64,000 bases of DNA. Origin: Haematococcus lacustris (taxonomy: Eukaryota; Chlorophyta; Chlorophyceae; Chlamydomonadales; Haematococcaceae). Location: positions 11,027,229-11,091,228 of the forward strand of contig JASKMD010000031.1 of assembly GCA_030144725.1 (NCBI GenBank). The letters are read 5' to 3'. Below the pieces are notes generated by a model that was not told where the DNA came from, ran no database searches, and worked only from the letters and a program-made list of their open reading frames with translations. A program made the translations under genes and the position numbers. This document shows, in pieces, positions 51,201 through 63,200 of the stretch (positions are counted from its first letter, which is position 1; the number at the start of each line of letters is the position of its first letter).

Positions 51201-54200
51201 CCTGGTCAAAGTGGCTCTACATGCACACAATCACGCAATTCATTACTCAATGGTTGTAATATGTTTGTGGGTGGTACATGGCAGTGTACAAGTTGTATAG
51301 GGATAGACTGGACTGGGAGGTGGTGGAATCATTTAGTAGGTGCAAGCTGTTGGCCTTTGTCTCACTCACGTGGCTGGGGTATCAGCGATAGATACCACTG
51401 GGACTCCATGGATGCGGACAGGCTCAACACGGGCGGGAGCCACACCATCAACACCTGGGCCTGGGTGTGGCTCCACTATCACACCCAGGTCACCCGGGCC
51501 CTCGATGTGCTTGCTGACTTCCTGGCAGATGGCTTTCATGTAGCTTGTCATGTGAGACTGGTGCTTTCCTCCGTTGATGACGGCCAGCACTGAGCTGCAC
51601 GCCCGCATGCCGCACACCTCAGCCGGCACATCCAGCAGCCTAAACAGAATCACACCCACTGACCAGGTGCCGTTCTTGCCCATGGTCATCCAGTCAACCC
51701 CAATCATGAAGTGGGCTGTGTTGGGGGAGGTGGCCACAACCTCTTGTAGCTTGGGCTGCATCTCTCGCCATGCAGGGCCTGTCAAACAACAACGTCATGG
51801 TATGGTGCATGTCACTATACTAATCACCTGGCTATGCCGTCAATTCTATGCCATGGTCAACCCATGCCTACTCACTTGCCCGGAAAGAGCCAGCAGGTGG
51901 GTCCTCGCCCCGAGCTCGCCTGAACCAGGTCATCACGTCCTTGCGCTCCATGATGTTCTTCACCACTGTGTTCCAGCCGAACAGAGACATGCTCCACCGA
52001 GGCTTCAAGGTGATCTCCTGTGGGCTCCCTGTAACCAAGCAAGGGGCAGCATACAACCCATGTGTACCGCTACTATTGTCATTAGAGCCTGGCCATGCCC
52101 ATGTAGATCGGTTTCACCTTTTTTCTCGTTCACATGGAAGCGAGGTGTCTCACAGTAGTCGCACTTGTCATCTTTGTGGGCGAGCCACTCAGACCTATGC
52201 ATGCATGCACATGAAGGCAACCTTGACCCCAATAAACACTATGTGTAATGCGCCATGCATGCATAGCCTAATCCCACCCTTTCCCCTGATCTCACCTACG
52301 TATCTTCGGGTAGGCGAAGCCTGGGCAGTACTTGTTGTTGGCCTTGTTGTCCTTGCCCGCGTTGCACACATGCACCTCGTACTCATTTGCGTGCTGGACG
52401 CCCTGCAAACTCAACAGCTGGTAGAAGCTGGTGATGAGGTTGAGATCAGGCTGGTTTTCAAGTAGCCTACGGATCAGCTTCAACACCCCCTTCATCTGCT
52501 CCTTGGTCAGCCTCATGTCCAAAAGCCGGCTCAGCTCGTCCATCATGTCCTTGCCTGTCAAGGGGCAGTTCCTGTAATGGCATGCACAATGACAAGCAAC
52601 TACTATATTGAACAACTCACTGCTTGTGATACTAATATCTGTTATTTCTAAGTACCTGAACACGGGTTGGTGAAGGTTGGCATCAAGCTTGAACACCTTG
52701 CTTCGACGTGCCCTGGCGCCATCCCCCCCTCCTTCATCCCCCTCTGGACCCCCCGGAGCTCCTGGACCTTCTGGACCTCCTGGACCTGCTGGACCTCCTG
52801 GACCCCCGGGACGTCCTGGATACCCTTCCCCTTCCTCATCACTGTCTTCACTCCCACTGTCATCACTACCACCTCCGTCCCCTCCTCCGTCGACTCCTCC
52901 CCTTCCTCCTACACCCCCCTCTTCTCTGTCTCCGCGCTGTCCCTCCCTGTTGTCCTCCTCCCGCCTCCCACGCTGTTCGTCCCCTACTCCCTGTCCCCTC
53001 CATGCACCCTCTGGAATCCTGGCTCCCTCTTGTCCCGCTGAGGCTCCTTGATCCCTGCCTCCTTGCCCGTCCTCAGCCACCCCTCCTCCATCTCCTTGCC
53101 CGTCCTCATCCACCCCTCCTCCATCTCCACAGCTCCCTTGCACACATGTCGTCACAACATGCGGACAACATGTGGCCTGCGGCGCAAATTGTCCGCGATG
53201 AGGTGCACGCATTAGCTGCCTCATGCGCACATGTACGTCAGCGCGTACTAACTAAATGCAAGCGACATCTTACTGCCGACTCTTGCGATGTGTGTTGCTG
53301 AGCGTTTGGGGACTGGGCTTTCGCCATAGCATGCCTCTCCGCCCAAGCCTTCGCGCCTTCAGCCCCCACGAACTGGTGATGAAGCTTGGAACAGTGTGTG
53401 CGCATTCCTCTTAAGCTGCCTGATTCTCCGCACACTAGGCATTGAAAGGCTGTCTTCACCATGATTGCCTGTGTCTTGGGAAGCCTGGAGAGTAAATGGT
53501 CGCATTGTGTCCGGCCATCGCGGCCCGCGTTGGCCATCGCGGCCCGCTCTCTGTGTACCCACCCGGCGTCGCTTGCTGGCCGACAAAGTGACTTTTGGTT
53601 CACTGAGGACGATAATTTTGTGAGTAAGCACCGCTACATCGTGTTGGCGCCGTCTTTCCAAACCTCAACAACATCCTTTGAAATGTACCGCAACACGGTC
53701 GCCAAGAAGATGGCAGGCACTAAGCCCACCGACAAGAAGGTATAGTAATTCCCGTACCAATACCGCCTGCCTGCCGCGATGCCTTACCGTGCCAGGCACC
53801 TTCATGCTTTCATTAACTCCATGAACTATCGTTGCTGCAGATTACGGCTGCTGCCCCTCGCACAGCTGACTCTGGGCACGAGTCCGACGAATTGCCTTTG
53901 GCCCAGCGACCAAGGGGGCAGCCCCTTGAGCCTTTTGCCTCTTCTGGTGATGAAGGGGAGGGTGTGGGAGAGGAGGAGGCGCTGGAGGATGAGGGGGAGG
54001 GGGAGGAGGGTGAGGATGAGGGGGAGGAGGATGAGGGGGAGGAGGGTGAGGGGGCGGAGGAGGAGGACATGGAGGGGGAGGAGGAGGAGGAGGAGGAGGA
54101 GGAGGAAGAGAAACAGAAGCAGAGGCCAGCCAAGAAACGGGCGCGCAAAGGAGGGAAGCAGGTCCCCGATGAGTTCAGTAAGATCATCCTGGCGCAGGTG

Positions 54201-57200
54201 AGCATGGTGTTGCGTGCCTATGCTGCCTGATTTGCTGTGGTCACGTTGCATGTGCCTCAATGTCCTTTGCTAACCATGACCCATCGTTCCCGTGTGATTT
54301 CAGTACAAACATCATGCACCTAACGCCGACAAGCCCTTCAGTGTGTTGGGCAAATATGAGGTTAGTGTAGTGCTCACGCAACAATTGACCATAGCCACAA
54401 TTCATTACTGCCCATGTCACCTTGGTTATCTATACCCAATGCATCCTTGCAGCAAGATGCCGTCAAGCTCTGGGGCAAGTTCGCCCCAGATTACATCCGG
54501 ATGTGGTGCCCGCGTTCTGTGGGCCAGGTGATTGTGCAATGAATGGAGTAGCCATGTAACCAACCTAATTTCCTCTCTGATGTGAATGTTAGTGAAACAG
54601 TCTTGGTGTGTGTTGTGCAGTACACCATCCCCGGCTGTGTACCAGGGGAATACCCCAAACTGGGCAGCAACTCTGTGGAGGCCAGGTGGAATGTCCCCAT
54701 GCGGGCAATCATCGGCCTCGTATGGAAGGAATTCACCAAGGCCAACCCAGCCTACCTGGCTTTGCTGAGCTACTGGATGTTGCTGGCGGCATTCAAAAAG
54801 TGGGTTGCATGCATCCAACCATCATGCACCCATAGCATGCAACCCATAGCATGCATCCACCCATCATGCACCCATAGCATGCAACCCACTGCGTCATTAG
54901 TACAGGTCCTCATCATCGGACTGGTACCCTTGAACGTGTAGGTCATACGATTGGGTCAGACGTCCGACCACACCTAAGCAGCTGGCCCGTGTGCCGAGGA
55001 CAGCTCGTAAGACAGCAGAGATCCAGAAGGCAGATGGGGGGTGGGAGTCGAGGTTTGGCTGCCGGTTGTTGGAAGCCAAGGCAGCAGCGGTGGCTGCAGG
55101 CACCCCGTACAGCAATGACGATGTTGTGCCCACTGACATGGAGCCATTCCTGCCCTTAGCTGCTCAGCTGAAAGCAGCCTCAGGTGAGTGGAGCCAGAAC
55201 CCTGTGGTGAGATGCCAGGACCCTGTGGTGAGGGGCCAGATCCCTGTGGTGAGGTGCCAGGACCCTGTGGTGAGGTGCCAGGACCCTGTAGGCCAGAACC
55301 CTGTGGTGTGGTGCCAGGACCCTGTAGGTGTGCAGCTGGACCCTGTGGTGAGGTGCCACAACCCTGTGGGTGTGCAGCAGGACCCTGTGGCGAGGTGCCA
55401 GGACCATGTAGGTGTGCAATAGGACCCTGTGGTGAGGGGCCAGAACCCTGTGGGACTAACCCATGACATTGCGTGCACCCCTGATCGCAGAGAACTGGAA
55501 GAAACCAGACAAGACGCCAGAAGGCAAGCACCCTGAAGCTGCCAAGGCCTGGAAAGCAATGTCCCAGACATTCTATGACCAGTTTGACGAGGTGGCCCGT
55601 GACCTAGCAAGGTCTATCCCCGCCGGCAGCAATGCAGACCCGGTGAGTACCTCATTGCAATGCTGGTTGAGGTATGCAATTTTACATGTTGGCCGAGTAT
55701 GTGTGCTTTGCTTGATGCTGTGCAGGTGGCGACGGAGGCGAAGGCCAAGACGCTGCTGTTGGAGGCATGCACCCAGGACCAATCCTGGTGGAAGGCAAGT
55801 AGCTAATATGTAACGTGATTACCCTGCCATTCCCTAACATACCATATCCCATGCCATACCTTCCAAGCTTCATTTTGTCACCTTGTTGTGTGCAGTTGAC
55901 GACCCAGACCCGGCTTGTGGAGCACAAGGCGAAGCTGTTGCTGGAGCTGCAGGATGCCAGCAGTGCAGGGCAGCAGGCAGGCCCAGCTTCACCCCCTCGC
56001 CGAGGGGGCATGGCAGCTGCTAATGCAGCTCACACCACACCAGCTGCAGCCAAGCGTAAGGCTCTGGGAGGCGGGGGTGCCAAGAAGAGGCCTGCAGGCC
56101 GAGAAGCAGGGGCAGAGGTAGAGGAGCTCGCCACTGCGCTAATGACAGGCTTGGCAGCAGGGGCAGCAGAGGCGGCAGAGGCAGCAGCAGGGGCAGCAGT
56201 GGCGGCAGAGGCAGCAGCAGGGGCAGCAGTGGCGGCAGAGGCAGCAGCAGGGGCAGCAGGGGCGGAAGGCTTGGCAGCAGGGGCAGCAGTGGCGGCAGAG
56301 GCAGCAGCAGGAGCAGCAGGGGCGGCAGGGGCAGCAGCAGGGGCAGCAGCGGCAGGGGCAGGGGTAGGAGCAGGGGCAGGGGCAGGGGCAAAGGCAGGGG
56401 CAAAGGCTGGGGCAAAGGCAGGGGCAAAGGCAGGGGCAAAGGCAACGGCAAAGGCAAAGGGTAGACGCCGTGGTGGCGCAGTGGTGGCAGCAGGGGCAGT
56501 GAGGGCAGCAGCAGTAGGAGCAGGGGCAGCAGGGGCAGCAGGGGCTGTGGCAGGGGCAGCAGGGGCTGTGGCACCCGCCACAGCAGGGGCAGAGGCAGGG
56601 GCAGGGCCAGTGGCCCCCGGCACAGCAGGGGCAGAGTCAGGGGCAGGGGCAGTAGCAGAGGCAGTGGCAGCAGCAGAAGCAGATACAGATGCAGCAGTGG
56701 CAGCAGCAGCAGCACGCAGTGACTTGTTAGATTGATGAGATGCTAGATGTTCATGGTAGCATAGTCATGTCGTACATTGACAATGAAAATGAATGAGCCA
56801 TGAACAAGTCAGGGCACCAGGTGCAGGACACCAACTGGCGACATGGCAGTTCTAACCTTGCACGAGGTTTTGTGACCTAGCAAAGGGTTTCATAGACCTA
56901 GTGCAGGGTTTCAGTGACCATGTGCAAGGTTTCAGTGACCCCGTGTAAAGGGATCCAGGTGTCTAGATAGTGTTCACAAATACCCGAAGAAGGCATCACA
57001 CGCGACAATACTGAACTTTGGGTTGATGCAATCAGTGCCTCATGTTTGTAGTTATGTTGATCCCATGCCATTTGACTAGACATTCGAAAGTCCATTGAGG
57101 CCACGCGCACACTAGCAAGGCTACACACAATGGCAGCAGCAGCAGACAATAAGGCATTGGAAGAAGTCGCCGTCGACATGATTACCTTCCTGGCGCGATG

Positions 57201-60200
57201 CGGCCCCCGCAACCAGGTAAACGCAAAATCTAGCCTAACACGCCACATCGGTAGCGCAACACTCATCCAAGATGGCTACTTGCATGTAGGATGGGACAGG
57301 CCTGGCCAACATGAATGCCCCCTGGCGTGATGTGTGTTGTGGATTTTGCGTGGCAAAAACTGTTGTGCCCTGTGATATGGCCACACAGAGTAAGACAGAG
57401 GCGATAGTGGAAAAGTGAGTGCCCATGCACCCCAATGCTCATGAGGACGTGCCCAAGAGTGTGCCATGTTTGCAATACAGGACCTGGAAATTGGTTGCAG
57501 CGAAGTACCCCCAACCAGGTTCCCCAAACAGGCTGAAGTGGGACAAGTACTTCGCCTACTTCAACGACCACTTCGAGGGCATACAAGAACCCAGTCCCCC
57601 TGAGGGGTTAAAGCCATTCGCTAGCTTGTGGATCATATACAAGACAGGTGATGAGTGGGCATGACTAACTAGTTGTCAGCAGGCCTTCAAGGTAGCCATG
57701 CATTCATGTCTCTGTTAACTATCATGTGCAGATGCGAAGATGAAGAGTCAAGGAGACACAGATTATGTGTACCTATGTGAAGTGCAGGGCAGAAAGGAGT
57801 GTGCTACTTTGACAGAGTTTGTGTTGAGCACTGAGCCCCCTACCCTTCCCTCTCCAGCCCCCTCCCCTGCCCCCCAGCCATCCCCAGCAACAGGAGTGCA
57901 GCAGCCCCTGCCCCCTGCCCTGCCCCCCAGCCATCCCCAGCAGCAGGAGTGCAGCAGCCCCCTGCCCCCTCCCCTGCCCCCCAGCCATCCCCAGCAGCAG
58001 GAGTGCAGCAGCCCCCTGCCCCCTCCCCTGCCCCCAAGCCATCCCCAGCAGCAGGAGTGCAACAGCCCCCTGCCCCCTGCCCTGCCCCCCAGCCATCCCC
58101 AGCAGCAGGTGTGCAGCAGCACCCAGCCCCAACCACTGTCCAACAGCCAGCCTCAGCAGGGGTTGTGCGACAGTCCCCCGCCACACCAACAGCGGGTGTA
58201 CCTGGGTTGAAGGCCCCCACCACAGGCCTAGGAACTGCCCTGCCTGCAGGTGTGCAGCGGAGCCCTGCCCCCTCACCTGCCCTGCGGCGTGCACCAGCAG
58301 CACGTGTGCAACTCAGCCTTGCCCCCTCCATTCCCCTGGTGCCTCCACCAGCAGCAGGAGGGCAGCATCAGCACCATCCGCCAGTGCAGCCCCACCGCCA
58401 GACACGCAGAGGGCAGTGGCCACAGGTGGGCACCAGCCCCTGGGCGACAGGCACAGCAGCAGGTGGGCAGCAGCACCAGCATCAGCAGCAGGAACAGCGA
58501 CAGGTGACTGAAGAGGAGCAGCAGCAGCCTGGAGGGGAGGGTGCTGGTCCCTCATCATCCAAGAGGCCGAGGCCTGCCGAGGATCAGGTAGGATCACAAC
58601 ATTACAGCACATAGGAGCAAGACAGCATCATGGTGCATTGTGACAGTGGCTCAGATTCCCATTGCTTCATTTGCCATTGCAGGCCCTCATACAGTGCCTG
58701 ATTCAGAAGGTGGACACCGTGCAGGACACAGTCAACAGATTGGAGGTGAGACCCAAGCTGCCAAACAGGCATAACAGCATTTCCAACTTGTAAACGACCA
58801 CACTGAATGTAGGATGAGCTGGTGGGCAGAAGGAGGCTCCACGTGTTGGCAAACACAGCCCTGACTGGAAGTGGCCAGTCAGGAGAGCAGGTGATCAGCT
58901 ACAAACAGCCAACAACAGGTTTAAACCTTGTGCAAGGTTTCGTTGACCTTGTGCAGGGTTTCAGCTACGTGGTGCAGGGTTTCATTAACCTAGTGCACGG
59001 TTAAACTGACTGCAGCTGTGGCTCAGTAGGATATGTGTGGATTGTGTTTGCAGGCAAGCACAGGAGGCACCCTGCTGCATGGAGGAGCAGTGCGGTTTCC
59101 CAAGAATACACAGGTACGAGTGGCATAAAAACCTAATATGGATCCATAGTGACGGGTACTTGTGAGCATGTCGTGCATTGCTACCTTGCACGCAGGGAAT
59201 GATGTATCAGCTGCCCACCTTGCTGCCATACACAGGGAATGTCTACCAGCCTCATGAGCTAGAGCAGTGTCGCCGAGCAGCTCTAGCTAATGGCCTGACC
59301 ATCTTCCAGCTGCCCCAGCTAGTCATAGATATGGCAGCGGTGGTTGCGGCCAGCATCTTGATCACCAGGGTCTATAACCACATGGTCTTCAGCTCGGTCA
59401 ATGCCAACAGCAAGACACAGTATGGCACTGGCCAGAGGGTGCAGGTGGTGTTGGCCAAATCGGACAAGAACAGCAGTGGCGACCTAGACACAACCCTACA
59501 GCTGTTGTCTGACAACTATAACGCGGCTGTGTACAGCAATCTGTCAGCAGAGAAGAAGAAGCAGGTGAGAAGACAAATAGTTTAAGGCGTGCAACAGATG
59601 ACACAAACCACAGCAGTAGTACATAGCCATTGCGGCATTGAGGCATTTCCTAACTTACCTAGAGTCAGGGCTGCATAGAGCACAATAGACAGCACACTGG
59701 GTGTGTTTGCAGGTGGATGAGGCCAAGGAGGTGTTGGCCCAGTACCTCACTCTCCTGCAGCCGGTGCTGAGGCAGCTGCTAGGCCGCCCCCTGAACGCCC
59801 TAGCTACCATCATCACTGACCCCACCTGGCAGCGTCGCCTGAACAGGAATGGGAACATGGTGACTACACTGGCCCAGCAGCTGGCTCAGGCCCAGGCTCC
59901 CCACACCGACTTCCTCCCTGTTGGCCCAGGGATGGATGACGGCCTGGTGTTCCTGCTGGCTCTCCAGGACTTCCCTGTGGTTGCCTACATGGGCAGCCAC
60001 AAACTGTCCCAGTTGGCTGCAGCCTATTGCTGGCGGACGGCTGATGGTAAAAAGCAAGTGGTGGAAGTGGATGACATGGATGCCCTGGCCCTGACCTTGC
60101 CTCATCAACTGGGCACTGAGGTCCTGGTGAAGGCTGGGCAGCTGGTGTTGTTCCGAGGCAACACAGTACATGCTGGCAACGTGGGGGTGGCTGGCTCGTG

Positions 60201-63200
60201 CTGCGCCAGGCTGTATGGCTTTGGCCGGCCAGACACGGTGGCTGACAACACCACCATGAACACCTCTGAGCTGGGGGACCTGTACCATGGGTTGTTTCAG
60301 CCCATCCAGGATGAGGGCATTGGGCCCAAGATGGCAGACTGGAACAGGCGCGGCATGGCAGGCCAGTGGGTCAGAATCTCAGAGCCATACAGGCCTGATC
60401 AGCGTATTTAATCGATTGACGGATTGGACAGCATTGGCTAGGGTTGGGCTACAGCAGAGGGTCTGGTGTGGTGCCACAATCCTGTGGACCAGGACTCTGC
60501 GGTGTGGAGCCAGGACCTTGTAGGTGTGCAGCAAGACCCTGTGGTGTAGTGCCAGGACCCTGTGATGTGGTGCCAGGACCCTGTGGTGAGGGACCAGGAC
60601 CCTGTGGTGCCAGGACCCTGTGGTGAGGGACCAGGACCCTGTGGTGCCAGAACCCTGTGGTGAGGGGCCAGGACCCTGTAGGTGTGCAGCAGGACCCTGT
60701 GGTGAGGTGCCAGGACCCTGTGGTAACAGGACCCTGTGGTGTGGTGCCTGAACCCTGTGGGCCAGAACCCTGTAGGCGTGCGGCAAAACCCTGTAGACAA
60801 GCGTCATAAGACCCTGTAGGCGTGCGGCAGGACCCTGTAGCCAAACGTCGCAGGACCCTGTAGCCGTGCGGCAGGACCTTGTAGACATGTGTCGCAGGAC
60901 CCTGAAGGCGTGCGGCAGAACCCTGTAGCCAAACGTCACAGGACCCTGTAGGCGTGCGGCAGAACCCTGTAGCCAAACGTCGCAGGACCCTGTAGGCGTG
61001 CGGCAGAACCCTGTAGACATGTGTCGCAGGACCCTGTAGGCGTGCGGCAGAACCCTGTAGCCAAATGTCGCAGGACCCTGTAGGCGTGCGGCAGAACCCT
61101 GTAGCCAAACGTCGCAGGACCCTGTAGGCGTGCGGCAGGACCCTGTAGACAAACGTCGCAGGACCCAGTAGGCGTGCGGCTGAACCCTGTAGACGTGTGT
61201 CGCAGGACCCAGTAGGCGTGCGGCAGAACCCTGTAGCCAAACGTCGCAGGACCCTGTAGGCGTGCGGCAGAACCCTGTAGACATGTGTCGCAGGACCCTG
61301 TAGCCGTGCGGCAGAACCCTGTAGTCGAGTGGCGCAGGACCCTGTAGCCGTGCGGCAAAACCCTGTAGTCGTGTGGCACAGAACCCTGTGGCCGTGCGGC
61401 AGAACCCTGTAGCCAAATGTCGCAGGACCCTGTAGCCGTGCGGCAGAACCCTGTAGACGTGGGTCGCACAACCCTGTAGGCGTGCGGCAGGACCCTGTAG
61501 ACATGAGTCGCAGGACCCTGTAGGCGTGCGGCAAACCCCTGTAGACGTGTGTCGCAGGACCCTGTAGGCGTGCGGCAGAACCCTGTAGACATGTGTCGCA
61601 GGACCCTGTAGGCGTGCGCCTGGACCCTGTAGACAAACGTCGCAGGACCCTGTAGCCGTGCGCCAGGACCCTGTAGACAAACGTCGCAGGACCCTGTAGC
61701 CCCAAACCTGGTGGTTTGTGCCAGGACCCTGTGGGGTGTTGCCAGGACCCTGTGGGCCAGACCCAATGGTGTGGTGCCAGGACCCTGTGGTGTGGTGCCA
61801 GGACCCTGTAGGCCACAACCCTGTGGTGTGGTGCCAGGACCCTGTGAGGAAAGGCACTCATCGTAGGACCCTGTACAGGGTCCTGGCACACATGGTCATA
61901 AGCATCCAAACGGGGTCCACATGACCAACCACCGGCTATGTAGGAATCCTAACATGGTTCTATCACATAGGGATGCAAGGAATGATTAAAACATCTACAC
62001 TCATCAGGTACACAGGACCCTGTACAGGGTCCTACGACCATGGTGACTCTAGGACCCTGTACAGGGTCCTAGAACACGGGCCATAGCTCACCACTGGCTG
62101 GGACTTTTTGCATGGCACCTACTAGGTTGGGCAGCTGTAACCACCCTCTACAATCGCTCATACTCACATTTCATGAAAAGTCACTTTGGTCACACGGTGC
62201 CAACTCCCTTAGCCAAAATCAGGGTCACAGCCCCACACCTGGCCCAGCAACTCGACACCGAGTGAGAATTACACTTTGGCCCAAGAGAGTCTTGTCATCC
62301 CCTAGGTCACAGCAGCCCACATACCAAGTTTCAGACCTCAACTCTCAGGTTTTTCAAGCCAGCCAGGCCTTAATTTGCACGAGTGGGTATGTAGGTTATA
62401 GATGTAGGTGAGGTACTGTTGGTACTAAGACCACCATAATGATCACCATCATGGAGTGCTCTGATGACACATCCAAATGCTACTGTTGCTAGGTGCTGAC
62501 ACACCTGCAACAGTGGAGGCCAACATCGAAAAGGGCTTCCAGAACCTGCTGGACTACGCTAAAAAGCTGGAGAAGCACAAGGTGGAGCTGCATGTCCCGG
62601 CCCACATGTTCTCTCCCAACCTCCATATGTGTGTATGCCGGTGAGTGAGCAGTAGGGCGTTGATGTCAGTTACTCCACCATCTTCGAGACCAATAACCCC
62701 TCCTAGTTTGTCACCATGAATAAGACGGCCTATAACGCCCCTCCTAAAGCAACTAAGATACTTACTTTCCATGTGACTATGATTTCTAATGCAGTGCATT
62801 GCCTGTTGGGATGAGTGCAGGCTGCTGTACCAAGAGCTGCAACGTGGCCGCAGCTTTCGTGATGCTGAGTTTTGGTTGGAGCGCGCCATGCAGTACATGA
62901 AGCGCTGGGGAGGCAAGCATGCACCAGGTTCTACCATTGGCCTCTCAGCCTGCTTGCGTGAGAAGGTGTACCGCCAAGCTCAGCGTTTCCTGCACAAGAT
63001 CCGGGTGCTGCAGGGTCGGGAGGATGAGGAGGGTGGTCACCAATCGCAGCAGGGAGCAGAGGGTGAGCCGCTGGGGTCACAGCAAGGGGGTGCAGGGGAT
63101 GGGGCTGGTCAGGTCCGGGCCCCCACCACAATGGAGGACACACAGCCAGAAGCGGAGAGGAACTGCCAGTTGGTTGGCGCAGGTTACCGTCAGTGCCCAG

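Larger units (their letters stand above)
47312..62492. mobile_element. Inner giant TNP2-type DNA transposon inside an intron of the outer one
   Basis: The outer gene's intron between HYLTPG (47311) and [12 protein letters not shown] (62493) holds a complete second element in inverse orientation. It contains the left array, transposase on -, accessory 1 and 2 on +, and the right array. The array-to-array span is 47461-62071 (14.6 kb). The paralogous intron in the inner transposase itself is only 120 bp (50237-50356), so nearly all of the 15.2 kb is inserted DNA. Exact termini, CACTA-type ends and target duplication were searched for by eye and not found. Confidence 0.8.

Noticed and set aside
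53461..53682. Using the ATG at 53461 as start of accessory 1
   Set aside because: It overlaps the transposase zinc-finger start on the opposite strand; the ATG at 53683 gives a clean divergent pair.
56020..56715. Leu/Pro-rich - strand ORF opposite accessory 1
   Set aside because: Antisense shadow of the Ala/Gly-rich last exon.
60379..61909. 492-, 486- and 317-codon - strand ORFs
   Set aside because: Frames through the right terminal array, mirror image of the left array.
47460..62070. CRISPR-like reading of the repeat-spacer pattern
   Set aside because: Units are contiguous 20-bp tandem repeats with variable ends in a eukaryotic transposon; no cas genes.
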